DNA of 64,000 bases. Source: Opitutaceae bacterium. GTDB lineage: Bacteria; Verrucomicrobiota; Verrucomicrobiia; Opitutales; Opitutaceae. Both the position numbers and the translations under genes were made by a program. Within the stretch, counting starts at the first letter, position 1, and every line of letters starts with the position of its first letter. Shown piece after piece: positions 46,183 through 54,713 of this stretch. Below the pieces are notes generated by a model. That model made no database searches. It worked only from the letters and a program-made list of their open reading frames with translations, and was not told the DNA's origin. The DNA lies in contig JAQTYQ010000001.1 of NCBI GenBank assembly GCA_028688225.1, positions 262,888 to 326,887 on the forward strand. Reading direction: 5' to 3'.

Positions 46183-46386
46183 TTAGGGGGATTTCTCACT
46201 CCGAATCTTCCGTAGTTCTTCCAGATCGATCTTGTCCTTGCCGCGATGCGTCGCCGCCTTATTCGCTATCAAATCGTCGAGGGCAATAAACGGTATAGCA
46301 ACAGCATAGCCGCCGACAACGAGGTACTCAACGTGGTGCTTTTCGAGTAACTCGATAAACTCTCGGAAATGCTTGTTGAGGATCAT
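46183..46386 (-). pseudogene. Nucleotidyltransferase remnant with internal deletion
   Basis: 67 residues. The start NKHFREFIELLEKHHVEYLVVGGYAVA matches the N-terminus of small MNT/AbiEii-like nucleotidyltransferases. The end FIALDDLIANKAATHRGKDKIDLEELRKI matches their C-terminus. The intervening part, which in family members carries the catalytic Asp residues (about 80-100 residues), is missing, so the frame is a join of both ends. The product is unlikely to be active. It overlaps its upstream partner by 59 bases. Confidence 0.7.
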
Positions 46387-46519
46387 CGGGTTCGAACGTG
46401 CGGCGGCGAATCATCTCAACGGCTTCGAGACGGGCAGCGGGCGTTTGGGCGGCCCAAAACTCTGTCCGCCGGTGAGGCTCGTGGAGGCGTCGCTTTGTGA
46501 TGAACTGAGACGTGCTCAT
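46328..46519 (-). CDS. Small partner protein of the nucleotidyltransferase remnant
   Basis: 63 residues. The block EFWAAQTPAARLEAVEMIRRRTF and the end FPRVYRVTRKAPR match small proteins that commonly precede nucleotidyltransferases of this type in toxin-antitoxin-like pairs. It overlaps the downstream frame. With the nucleotidyltransferase deleted, its present role is unclear. Confidence 0.6.
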   Translation of the reverse strand: MSTSQFITKRRLHEPHRRTEFWAAQTPAARLEAVEMIRRRTFEPDDPQQAFPRVYRVTRKAPR

Positions 46520-46725
46520 CGGGTGTCATTTTGTCGACCGACACTGCTATGGCAAGTGATCCTTTGCCCCAACGTTAAAGGTCTGCCGCGACCGTGTCCG
46601 GCGCGACTCGTGCGGCAGCACGAGGCGTGACGGACATGGTCGTTGGCAGTAGCGCCTAGTTCAACAAGTGTTGTATCATGGCTCCGCTGCGCTCCGCGTG
46701 ATACGACCCTCTGGGTTCGGCTCCT

Positions 46726-47091
46726 TCAATTTTGAGTATATGCCCATGCGGCGACCGCTCCTGCGAAAAGTCCTGGAACGAGCAATATGAAATAGGCGAT
46801 CAAAATGGTTTTATGAAACCAGACACTCTTCCCTTCTTTCTCTTTTCGGGCGATGAAAGATCTAAATATCGATGGCACAAGTAACATTAGAACTAGCATC
46901 ACGCCGGTGCCTCCTCCAAGTCCGAGGCAAATATTGATACGGACCTGGGGGGTTGCGTCGATGCTTCTGGAAAACAAGGCGAGTAAGCCAAGTAAGAATC
47001 CTATGGCCATCAAACCGCACAATTGGCCTAAGCGCGTATTCTTGCTATGCTTCCAAACCGTCTCGATTTGCTCTAATAGCCATCCTGTCAT
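46726..47091 (-). CDS. Hypothetical membrane protein
   Basis: 121 residues from ATG at 47091 (MTGWLLEQIE). Three membrane helices: LCGLMAIGFLLGLLALF, ICLGLGGGTGVMLVLMLLV and ILIAYFILLVPGLFAGAVAAW. A charged loop (RSFIARKEKEGKSVWFHK) lies between the last two. No family is recognised. The longer upstream extension is unlikely because it is Arg/Gln-rich and passes through GC-rich repeat-like DNA. Confidence 0.55.
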   Translation of the reverse strand: MTGWLLEQIETVWKHSKNTRLGQLCGLMAIGFLLGLLALFSRSIDATPQVRINICLGLGGGTGVMLVLMLLVPSIFRSFIARKEKEGKSVWFHKTILIAYFILLVPGLFAGAVAAWAYTQN

Positions 47092-47197
47092 ATTTCGAGT
47101 TTTTGCCGAACGCCCGGCATGAGGCGCGTGAGGACGCGCCAGCGGACTCACGTCGCCTCCGTGCCGTTGTTCGGTGATCTCATTTCTGTTCCTCGCT

Positions 47198-47935
47198 CTA
47201 CACGCTCTTCCTTGCTGCTGTGATTGCAGCATGTAACTCATCGGCGTGTTTCCGATCGATTGCCAGCAGTGCATCGTATTGCTTCAGGGCATTATCAAGA
47301 TCACCCATTTCTACATGGACCATGCCCAGATTCCAGATCGCTCTGGCGTAGCCCGGTCTGATACGGATGGCTTCCCGAAAGGAATCAACCGCATCACTCA
47401 GACTCCCTAAATCCTTATAGTTAAATCCGAGGTTGCAGTACGCTTCTGCGGAGTCCGGGCTTAGCCGGATGGTGTTCTTGAAGGACTCGATTGCTTTCTC
47501 CTTATCCCCAACTTTCCCATAGGCGACTCCAAGATTGAAATGGGCCTCCGCGGATTGCGGCTTCAACCGGATCGTCTCTTCGTAGGCCTCAATGGCTTTC
47601 GCGTAGTCGCCGGCCAGGTATAAGGCCCGAGCTCGGTTCCGCGTCCCGACATACCACAAGTGGCCATACAATGAAGCGGGAAACCACAGCAGATTGAGGG
47701 GCGGTATGACACTGGCTAAACCGAGCACAAATGATGCGGGGATCATCCACAGCAAATGGAGCGGCGACAGGGACAGGATTGGTACGATGATTACCGATAC
47801 CGCAAGCAGCAATGCATGAAGTTCAAATGTGTGCTCTGTAGCTTGCTCACGTTTCGCTTTCTGACGAATGTTGAGCCCTTGAGCAACCGCCCATATCAGA
47901 CCCATGAACCAGATGAGAATTTCAACAATACGCAT
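47198..47935 (-). CDS. Membrane-anchored TPR protein
   Basis: 245 residues. Three hydrophobic segments at about 1-85 (ILIWFMGLIWAVAQGL, LLAVSVIIVPILSL, LLWMIPASFVLGLASVI) are followed by about four tetratricopeptide repeats from residue 103 onward (AKAIEAYEETIRLKPQSAEAHFNLG, KAIESFKNTIRLSPDSAEAYCNLG, DAVDSFREAIRIRPGYARAIWNLG, NALKQYDALLAIDRKHA). TPRs provide protein-protein contacts. The gene belongs to the AT-richer island between tdh and kbl; its partner is unknown. Confidence 0.8.
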   Translation of the reverse strand: MRIVEILIWFMGLIWAVAQGLNIRQKAKREQATEHTFELHALLLAVSVIIVPILSLSPLHLLWMIPASFVLGLASVIPPLNLLWFPASLYGHLWYVGTRNRARALYLAGDYAKAIEAYEETIRLKPQSAEAHFNLGVAYGKVGDKEKAIESFKNTIRLSPDSAEAYCNLGFNYKDLGSLSDAVDSFREAIRIRPGYARAIWNLGMVHVEMGDLDNALKQYDALLAIDRKHADELHAAITAARKSV

Positions 47936-48088
47936 AGTACTGGTTCTCCTTTCTTGCCGCCGAACGGCTAAGACGATCCACGGCCGCCGGCTGGCGCGAC
48001 CAGTGCGTCCCTGCCGGCCGAAGCCGTGGCGGAGGCTGGAGCAGCGGGCTTGACAGCCAAGGCCGGTGGGTCGGGCGGTTGGTTCGGC

Positions 48089-48871
48089 TTATTCACGGAT
48101 GATAAGCCCATTCCAGCGGCCGTAGTCTACGGCGGACATCGTAAATTGCCGCGCGGCTAGATCCGCGAAGAAAAGAATGTCGGTCAGCTGTTTCGGAGTC
48201 AGTGCGACCCACTCATTCTCGCGAAACGACAGAATCTCTTCGGACCATTGTAAACCTAAGGAACCAGCTTCCGGTGTGATAAACGGCGGACTCAGCGGAT
48301 CAAAGATATCCGGGATCCTCTCCGGTACGCCGGAAGATCCCGTGAATACCGAAGCCAGCCTCATGAATCGTAGGGTCAACGATGCGCCTCCCTTGAGATC
48401 GTCGGTCCCGACATGCCCTAATCGATGCACAAAGCAATTTCGGACCGGGTAGAATGACGCAATCTGTGCTCCATAAACATAGGAGATGCCGAACTCTGAC
48501 TTCAGCTTCTCGATCTTCTTGTCTAAGCCGAGCCACTTGAAATCGGTCTGTGCTTTTTCAGAGAATCGCCGCCCGATCAAACAACTAACGTGGTGGATCT
48601 GATCGAGGAAAACACAGAAGCGATCGACAAGCTCCCGAAAACCGCAACCGACGACCCATATGCGATACTCCTTCTTCCATTCAGACAAAACTTCGCCGGA
48701 AACCATCTCAGGAAGAATGTGAAAATTGGTGTGCTTCGACAGATGATAGTCAGAAATCGCGTCCGACTCGGATGAGTTCACGCCGAGGCCAAGAAACACG
48801 GCAGCGCGGCGGATTCCTCGTCCGGCGGTATCGTATATCTTGAAGAAGTCGATTTGAACCTCGGTGGACAT
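48089..48871 (-). CDS. Unknown protein with HEPN-like RNxxxH motif
   Basis: 260 residues from ATG at 48871 (MSTEVQIDFF); a longer frame to 49003 is less likely. It is largely alpha-helical. The segment FYPVRNCFVHRLGHVG has Arg144-Asn145-x3-His149, the RNxxxH signature of HEPN ribonucleases, in the usual second half of the protein. No other HEPN-family block was recognised. HEPN proteins often act in toxin-antitoxin or anti-phage systems, frequently next to a nucleotidyltransferase; a deleted nucleotidyltransferase lies 1.7 kb away. Both the motif and the link are suggestive only. Confidence 0.55.
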   Translation of the reverse strand: MSTEVQIDFFKIYDTAGRGIRRAAVFLGLGVNSSESDAISDYHLSKHTNFHILPEMVSGEVLSEWKKEYRIWVVGCGFRELVDRFCVFLDQIHHVSCLIGRRFSEKAQTDFKWLGLDKKIEKLKSEFGISYVYGAQIASFYPVRNCFVHRLGHVGTDDLKGGASLTLRFMRLASVFTGSSGVPERIPDIFDPLSPPFITPEAGSLGLQWSEEILSFRENEWVALTPKQLTDILFFADLAARQFTMSAVDYGRWNGLIIRE

Positions 48872-49495
48872 CGTTTGCCGAACAGTGTAATTATGCCTCA
48901 AGGCGGTTGTTGTTCTATCAGAATCCGGCGGTGGCGCCTTGCACTGCGACATCAGCGCCGCCCGAAGTCCGTTCTCATTGACAGGAAATATCTTGAAGAT
49001 CAAGCCTACCGGAGACGCGCGTCCCGGCGCGTCAAACCCTCGATCTCGAGTACCTCCCGGGTCACGCCAACGTGGAGACCATCAGGATCTATACCATGTC
49101 ATGCAGAAACCCGGGCTGGGCGTCAGGTCGCCGCTGGACGGTCTCGGCCAGCACACCGCGGGTGCGCTGGCGCCCTGAGACGCTTCTGGCTCCCCTGTCC
49201 TTCTACAGCGGCTTAAGTTTTTTCGTAGCCGTCTTGGTATCGGGTAGCGCAGGCATCCGGCATGCTCCCTCGGCTGATGCAGGCTGGAAGCCTGCGCTAC
49301 TTTTACGGCCACACTTCAATTTAATCCGCTCTATTCCAGCTCAGACACTGGCCGCAAGCCGCCGGGTCTTCCGTTTCATAACGACCTCATAATTAAGAGC
49401 GCCCTTGCGGGGCACCAAAGAGTCACGAAATCCTCGCATGAATACGGCGTCCGGCTGCATGATTCCGACTGAGGCAGCAGCGGGCGCGCGATCCC
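48872..49495. other. Intergenic, no gene except a dispersed repeat
   Basis: Only short overlapping frames without family features are seen. The repeat at 49203-49333 is inverted relative to the copy at 19119-19247. Confidence 0.5.
49203..49333. repeat. Dispersed ~125-bp repeat, REP pair type, copy B (inverted)
   Basis: Contains GTAG at 49244-49247 with a GCAGGC hairpin, and ends with GCGCTACTTTTACGGCCACACT. Near-identical to the complement of 19119-19247. Confidence 0.85.
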
Positions 49496-50242
49496 TCAGC
49501 CCGTGCTCAGGTGGTTCACCAGTTCACCGACCGCGATCGCCAGGCCGGCGGACATCAGGGTGCCGATCATCACGTATTCCGACGAGATCCGGTCCTCCCG
49601 ATGGCGAATATGCGCAAACGCCTTGGCCACGAGCAAAAACCCAACGGCGTCATAATGGCCGCCCAGCACGAAAAAGTAGATCAGCGCCCGTTCGAGGAAG
49701 CCGATGACCCGGCCCCGGTCGTAGGCGACCACATCAACCTCATCGGAATCCGAGGTCGCCCGCGGCTTGAGGTTCAGGTAGTCGAAGACGGCGCGGACCG
49801 CCAGGTTCATCTCGCTCATCGCGACCAGCAGTCCAAACAGCACCAGCATGGCCGTGGTGGAAAAGGAACTCTGGAAGATCGTCTCGAAGGCGGTCCACTG
49901 GCCGATGCCCGCGAAGGCCGACTCGATCGCCGGCCAGAATTTCAGGCCGAAGGCCGGGGAGAACCACACACTGAGCGCCAGCAGGTAGACCACGCCGAGC
50001 GCGAAATGCCCCGCATTGCGCCGCCAGCCCAGCGCCTCCCAGAGCACGCCGGCCACGTTCATGATCACCACCGTGGCCGCGGCCGCGAGCAGCCAGGAGT
50101 GCCACTCGAAGAGCGCCAGCCCGGCCAGCTCCACACCCATCTTCGTGCCCCACAGCCGCCAGTTCACCCCGCCTTCGCGCACCTGACAGCAAAGCCGGGT
50201 GATAAGAACCAGATTGGTGAAGACGAGGAAGACAAGGCTCAT
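49496..50242 (-). CDS. Polytopic membrane protein, unknown
   Basis: 248 residues from ATG at 50242 (MSLVFLVFTNLVLITRL). About six membrane segments. The C-terminal block GRVIGFLERALIYFFVLGGHYDAVGFLLVAKAFAHI ... SSEYVMIGTLMSAGLAIAVG resembles the C-terminal membrane part found in some DUF3307-type proteins, but the N-terminal part does not. The function is unknown. It is divergent from kbl. Confidence 0.7.
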   Translation of the reverse strand: MSLVFLVFTNLVLITRLCCQVREGGVNWRLWGTKMGVELAGLALFEWHSWLLAAAATVVIMNVAGVLWEALGWRRNAGHFALGVVYLLALSVWFSPAFGLKFWPAIESAFAGIGQWTAFETIFQSSFSTTAMLVLFGLLVAMSEMNLAVRAVFDYLNLKPRATSDSDEVDVVAYDRGRVIGFLERALIYFFVLGGHYDAVGFLLVAKAFAHIRHREDRISSEYVMIGTLMSAGLAIAVGELVNHLSTG

Positions 50243-50402
50243 GGGACGGCGGGGTTGAGGGTTGAAGGTCCGACGCCGGTATTCATCACACAAACCTTCG
50301 CCGCCGTCCAGCCTTGCCGCGGAAGCCCGGGGCGGCCCGGGGCTCGCGGCGGCGCGGCATTTTTGCTTAGGCTTTGGGCGCCGGCCTGCCATACTGCCCG
50401 GC

Positions 50403-51590
50403 ATGTTCAACCAGGGTTTCGCGGAGCAGCTCCGCGCCACACTCGCGGAAATCGACCGGACCGGGCTCTACAAACGGGAACGGGTGATCACCACGCCGCA
50501 GCGCCCCCGCGTCACGGTCGCCGGCGGGCCGCCGGTGCTCAACCTGTGCGCCAACAACTATCTGGGGCTCGCCGACCATCCCGAGGTCGTAGCCGCGGCC
50601 CAAGCCGCGCTCGACCGCTGGGGCTACGGCCTGGCCTCGGTGCGCTTCATCTGCGGCACCCAGGAGATCCACCGGACGCTGGAGGCGCGCCTGAGCGCGT
50701 TTCTCGGCACCGACGACACCCTCCTTTATTCCTCGTGCTTCGATGCCAACGGCGGCCTGTTTGATACACTCCTGTCCTCCGAGGACGCCGTGATCAGCGA
50801 CGAGTTGAACCACGCCTCGATCATCGACGGCATCCGGCTCTGCAAGGCCCGGCGCCACCGCTACCGGAACAACGATCTTGCCGAGCTCGAGGCCCGGCTC
50901 CGGGAGGCCGCCGGGGCGCGCTTCCGGCTGATCGCCACCGACGGCGTGTTCTCGATGGACGGTTCGGTCGCCCATCTACGCGGCATTTGCGACCTCGCCG
51001 AGAAATACGGCGCACTGGTGATGGTGGACGACAGCCATGCCGTCGGCGTCCTGGGCCGGCACGGACGCGGCACGCCCGAGCACTGCGACGTCATGGGGCG
51101 CATCGACATCATCACGGGCACGCTGGGCAAGGCGCTGGGCGGCGCCAGCGGCGGCTACACGAGCGGCCGCCGGGAGATCATCGAGCTGCTCCGCCAGCGG
51201 TCGCGCCCCTATCTTTTTTCCAACACCCTCACGCCGGCGGTGGCTGCGGCCTCGATCGCCGCGCTGGACATCCTCAGCCGCTCCACCGAGCTGCGCGACC
51301 GGCTGGAGTCCAACACGCGCTTCTTCCGGGAGGGGCTGGGCCGGACCGGCCTCACCATCAAGCCTGGCACGCATCCCATCGTGCCCGTGATGATCGGCGC
51401 CGCCGCGCTCGCCCAGAAGGTGTCCGCCCGGCTGCTGGAGAAGGGCGTGTATGCCATCGGCTTCTTCCATCCGGTCGTGCCGGCGGGTGCCGCGCGCATC
51501 CGCACCCAGGTTTCGGCCGCGCACAGCCGCGACGACCTCGCCTTCGCGATCGGGCAGTTTGCCGAGGTCAAGCGCGAGTTCGGGTTGTGA
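50403..51590 (+). CDS. kbl: 2-amino-3-ketobutyrate CoA ligase (glycine C-acetyltransferase)
   Basis: 395 residues, alpha-oxoamine synthase family. Blocks: [58 protein letters not shown], the PLP-Lys in [18 protein letters not shown], and [46 protein letters not shown]. The enzyme cleaves the Tdh product to glycine and acetyl-CoA. The start at 50403 matches the family length. It lies close to the cytidine deaminase gene downstream. Confidence 0.95.
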   Translation: MFNQGFAEQLRATLAEIDRTGLYKRERVITTPQRPRVTVAGGPPVLNLCANNYLGLADHPEVVAAAQAALDRWGYGLASVRFICGTQEIHRTLEARLSAFLGTDDTLLYSSCFDANGGLFDTLLSSEDAVISDELNHASIIDGIRLCKARRHRYRNNDLAELEARLREAAGARFRLIATDGVFSMDGSVAHLRGICDLAEKYGALVMVDDSHAVGVLGRHGRGTPEHCDVMGRIDIITGTLGKALGGASGGYTSGRREIIELLRQRSRPYLFSNTLTPAVAAASIAALDILSRSTELRDRLESNTRFFREGLGRTGLTIKPGTHPIVPVMIGAAALAQKVSARLLEKGVYAIGFFHPVVPAGAARIRTQVSAAHSRDDLAFAIGQFAEVKREFGL

Positions 51591-51607
51591 TTCCGTCACC
51601 GCGGGTC

Positions 51608-52030
51608 ATGCTTTCCGCCACGATGCACCCTACCCCCGTCCAGCGCCGCCGTCTGGCCGCCGCCGCCCGCCGGGTCGCCCAAGCCGCCTACGCGCCGTAT
51701 TCGAAATTCCGCGTCGGTGCGGCCGTGCTCGCGGGTTCCGGCAGAATCTACACCGGCTGCAACGTGGAAAACGCCTCCTACGGGCTCAGCATCTGCGCCG
51801 AACGCGCGGCCGTTTTCAAGGCGGTGGCGGCGGGCGAACGCACGATCGCCGCCTTGGCGGTCCGCACGCCCACCCGCAAACCCACCCCGCCGTGCGGCGC
51901 CTGCCGCCAGGTCCTCCATGAGTTTGGCCCGGCGATGACGGTGATTTGCGCCTGCCGTAGCCGCGGCCGGATTGAAACGACCCTTGACCGCCTGTTGCCC
52001 GCCGCCTTTGGCCGGAAGAGCCTCAGATAG
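51608..52030 (+). CDS. cdd: Cytidine deaminase
   Basis: 140 residues from ATG at 51608; ATG at 51623 is an alternative. The zinc site is formed by CNVENASYGLSICAERAA (Cys and Glu) and PPCGACRQVLHEF (two Cys). It deaminates cytidine and deoxycytidine for pyrimidine salvage as a homotetramer. The C-terminal tail after the second motif is Arg-rich and slightly unusual. It begins 17 bases after the kbl stop and is probably co-transcribed. Confidence 0.92.
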   Translation: MLSATMHPTPVQRRRLAAAARRVAQAAYAPYSKFRVGAAVLAGSGRIYTGCNVENASYGLSICAERAAVFKAVAAGERTIAALAVRTPTRKPTPPCGACRQVLHEFGPAMTVICACRSRGRIETTLDRLLPAAFGRKSLR

Positions 52031-52131
52031 GAGCAGCGCACAGCATGACAAGCGCCTGATTCCTCCCGGTGGCGACCGGATCAGATTCCGGCGGCATCGC
52101 GAGCAGCCATCATGCGACCCTTGCCGTCTGA

Positions 52132-52950
52132 TTAACCCGGCGAGGGAAACTGCCACACGAAGTTCGCGAGCGCCTGCCAATACTCCTCGCCGGCGGTTTC
52201 GATGAGATCGTTGTGGCCGGCGCCCTCGATCCAAAGGTGGCGCTTCGGCTCCGGCGCCGCCGCGTAAAGCTGCAGCCCGTGACGGAACGGAATCATCTCG
52301 TCCGCCGTGCCCTGGATGACCAACACCGGACAGGTGACGCGCGGCAGCTTCTCCCGCACGACGAACTTGTCGAACGGCAGCAGGCGCACATGGGTCATCA
52401 CGCGAAACGCGCTGGTGAACGCGCTGTGGAGGACCAGTCCTCCGACGCGATGGCTGGCGGCCACTTCCACCGCCGGCCCGCCGCCCAGCGAGCGTCCATA
52501 AAGGATGATGCGCTCCGGCGGCACCCCGAGCGGGCCGGTGACATAGGCCAGCATCGTGTGTGCATCGCGCAGGACCGCCGGCTCGCCGGGCCGGCCGCCG
52601 CTGAGTCCGTAGCCGCGGTAATCCCAGCCCACGACGGACACGCCGAGCCGGTCGCGCAATTGGCGCAGGAACGGCTCCACCTGACCCAGGTCCTCCGCGT
52701 TGCCGTGAAAGTAAATGAGCGTGTACTTCGCCTGCGGACGCGGCAGATAGCGCGCCGCCAGCTGCACGCCGTCCGGCGCGGGAATCTTCAGGATGTCCGG
52801 GCCGTCGGGATAGGATGGCGGCGGCGGCAGGAAGATCAGCCGATCGGAGGACAGCCAGGCATACGCCAGCAGGGCCGCGTAGGCGAACACCACGGCCCCG
52901 GCCGCGACTTGCAGGTACGAAAGCAGGGCCATGACCGGCGGCCTCGGCAT
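52132..52950 (-). CDS. Membrane-anchored alpha/beta hydrolase
   Basis: 272 residues. An N-terminal helix (AAGAVVFAYAALLAYAWL) anchors it. The hydrolase fold has IYFHGNAEDLG (oxyanion), VVGWDYRGYGLSGGRPGE, the nucleophile Ser in YGRSLGGGPAVEVAA, VLVIQGTADEMIPFRHG with the acid, and GAGHNDLIE with the His. The BEM46/ABHD17-like order is clear. The substrate is unknown. It lies one base after the hisS stop on the same strand and is surely co-transcribed with it. Confidence 0.85.
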   Translation of the reverse strand: MPRPPVMALLSYLQVAAGAVVFAYAALLAYAWLSSDRLIFLPPPPSYPDGPDILKIPAPDGVQLAARYLPRPQAKYTLIYFHGNAEDLGQVEPFLRQLRDRLGVSVVGWDYRGYGLSGGRPGEPAVLRDAHTMLAYVTGPLGVPPERIILYGRSLGGGPAVEVAASHRVGGLVLHSAFTSAFRVMTHVRLLPFDKFVVREKLPRVTCPVLVIQGTADEMIPFRHGLQLYAAAPEPKRHLWIEGAGHNDLIETAGEEYWQALANFVWQFPSPG

Positions 52951-52951
52951 G

Positions 52952-54265
52952 TCAGGCGCCGGTAAAGAAGTCGCGCACGGCCGCCGCCACCTCCGCCCGC
53001 GGTACCTCGCGCTCCGTGCGCGCCGCCAGGTCGCGCAGCTTCACCACGCCGCGCGCCAGCTCGTCGCCGCCGTAGATGAGCGCAAGTTTCGCCCCCGATT
53101 CGACCGCGGCGTTGAACTGCTTGCCGAAGGCCAGCGGCTTCAGCGGGTAGTCCACGCGGTAGCCGGCGGCGCGCAGCGCCTGGATATCGCCGAACGCGAC
53201 CTGGCGCTCCGCCTCGCCACCGAGCACGGCATAGACATCCGCCGCCTGCACGTAGGCCGGCATCAACCCGCGCGCCTCCAGCAGCAGGCCCATCGTCACG
53301 TCGCCGATGGCAAAGCCGGCCGCCGGCAGGTCGGGGCCGCCGAGTTTTTTGACCAGATCGTTGTAGCGCCCGCCCCCCGCGATGGCGCGCAGTTCGCCCT
53401 TGCGGTCAAAGGCCTCGAAAACGAAGCCCGTGTAATAGGCCAGACCGCGCACCACCCCGAGGTCGACTTCGACAAACGGGGCCAGGTTCATCGCCGCCAG
53501 CCCGGCGAGCAGCTTGCGCCAGTCCGCCAGTCGGGCGCCGAGTTTCCCATCGCCCAGCGACGGCAGCAGGGCCTCGATCTGCTCCAGGCTCTTGACCTGC
53601 AGAAACGCCAGCACCTTCCCTTTCAACCCCGCATCCAGCGGGCCGAACTGGTCGGAATAAATCTTGAAGGCTCCGTCACCGAGCCGTTCATACTTGTCGA
53701 TGGCGACCAGCAGCGCCCGCACGCGTGCTTCGTCGAACCCGAGCGCTTCCAGATAGTAAAACCACAGGTCGCGGTCGCTCAGCCGCACACAGAAATCCCG
53801 CGCGGTCAGGCCGAAGGCCGCAAGGCATTGGATCAGCAGCGCAATCAGCTCGAGGTCGGCCTCGACGCCCGGCTCGCCGAAAATGTCCGCATTGAACTGG
53901 AAAAAGGCGCGCTCCCGCCCCTTCTGCGCGCGCTCATAGCGATAAAATTCGGCCACGCTGAACCATTTGATCGGGCGCTTGAGACTGCCGGCCCGCGCTC
54001 CGACCATCCGGCACACCGTGGGCGTCATCTCCGGACGCAGCGCCACCTCGCGCCCGCCCTTGTCCGTGAAACTGAACAACTGCTGCTCGATCTCGTCGCC
54101 CGACTTGGCCTTGTAGAGTTCGAGCGGCTCCAGCACCGGCGCATCGTATTCGACAAAGCCGAACGCCAGCGCGGTCTGGCGCCAGAGACGGAAAATATGA
54201 TTTCGGCGCGCCAGCGCCTCAGGGTAGAACTCCCGGAATCCGGGCAGGGACTGAAACAAAGGCAT
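52952..54265 (-). CDS. hisS: Histidyl-tRNA synthetase
   Basis: 437 residues, class II synthetase. Motif 1 surrounds GFVEYDAPVLEPLELYKAKSGDE, motif 2 is LRPEMTPTVCRMVGARAGSLKRPIKWFSVAEFYRYERAQKGRERAFFQFNADIFG, and the His-specific blocks are VRGLAYYTGFVFEAFD and GGGRYNDLVKKLGGPDLPAAGFAIG. A C-terminal anticodon-binding domain covers about 335-437. It charges tRNA-His. It is read after the IHF/HU gene, eight bases apart, and before a hydrolase. Confidence 0.95.
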   Translation of the reverse strand: MPLFQSLPGFREFYPEALARRNHIFRLWRQTALAFGFVEYDAPVLEPLELYKAKSGDEIEQQLFSFTDKGGREVALRPEMTPTVCRMVGARAGSLKRPIKWFSVAEFYRYERAQKGRERAFFQFNADIFGEPGVEADLELIALLIQCLAAFGLTARDFCVRLSDRDLWFYYLEALGFDEARVRALLVAIDKYERLGDGAFKIYSDQFGPLDAGLKGKVLAFLQVKSLEQIEALLPSLGDGKLGARLADWRKLLAGLAAMNLAPFVEVDLGVVRGLAYYTGFVFEAFDRKGELRAIAGGGRYNDLVKKLGGPDLPAAGFAIGDVTMGLLLEARGLMPAYVQAADVYAVLGGEAERQVAFGDIQALRAAGYRVDYPLKPLAFGKQFNAAVESGAKLALIYGGDELARGVVKLRDLAARTEREVPRAEVAAAVRDFFTGA

Positions 54266-54273
54266 GCAACCGT

Positions 54274-54621
54274 TCAGGTTGCAGGCGGAGGCGGCGTTTC
54301 GCCACCCTTATTTTGCAGGGAAGCCAGATCCAGTTTCTTGAGCTTGGCCTTGAGGATCTTGCCGGATTTGAATTTGACCACCGCCCGCTGCGGGATGATG
54401 ACCTCTGTTTCCGGTTTGTTGGGGTTGCGGCCCACGCGCGCCTTGCGCACCTGCACCTCCAGCACGCCGAAGTTGCGCAATTCAACATTCCGGCCCGCCG
54501 CCAGCGCATTCATGATGATATCCAACGTCATCTGCACCGTGGTCTGAACCTCCTTCTGCGGAAATCCGGTCTTCTCGTAGATTTGCAGCACGATCTCGCG
54601 TTTTGTCAGATTGGTCGACAT
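54274..54621 (-). CDS. IHF/HU-family DNA-binding protein
   Basis: 115 residues. The fold is complete: LTKREIVLQIYEKTGFPQKEV, then the beta arms VELRNFGVLEVQVRKARVGRNPNKPETEVIIPQRAVVKFKSGKIL with the Arg-Asn-Pro arm tip that inserts in the DNA minor groove. A Lys-rich tail extends the standard length of about 95. It bends DNA as a dimer. Divergent from the ClpX-like gene, with a shared upstream region carrying two similar boxes. Confidence 0.92.
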   Translation of the reverse strand: MSTNLTKREIVLQIYEKTGFPQKEVQTTVQMTLDIIMNALAAGRNVELRNFGVLEVQVRKARVGRNPNKPETEVIIPQRAVVKFKSGKILKAKLKKLDLASLQNKGGETPPPPAT

Positions 54622-54713
54622 GGTATTTCCTTTCTCGAGAATCCTAAGTGAAAACGACTTAAGGTATTCGAACAGTAAACCCCGTCAACATCAAAGGCTT
54701 ACAATTCTCGAAA
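54622..54713. promoter_or_regulatory. Divergent promoter region with paired TTCTCGARAA boxes
   Basis: TTCTCGAGAA, a perfect 10-base palindrome, lies at 54632-54641, ten bases before the IHF/HU start. TTCTCGAAAA lies at 54705-54714 at the start codon of the ClpX-like gene. A possible minus-strand promoter has TTGACG at 54688-54683, a 16-base spacer and TACCTT at 54666-54661. The boxes could be shared operator sites; this is inference. Confidence 0.45.

Noticed and set aside
48872..49202. Short plus-strand frames before the kbl region
   Set aside because: They overlap one another in several frames and two of them read into the dispersed repeat. No family feature was seen.
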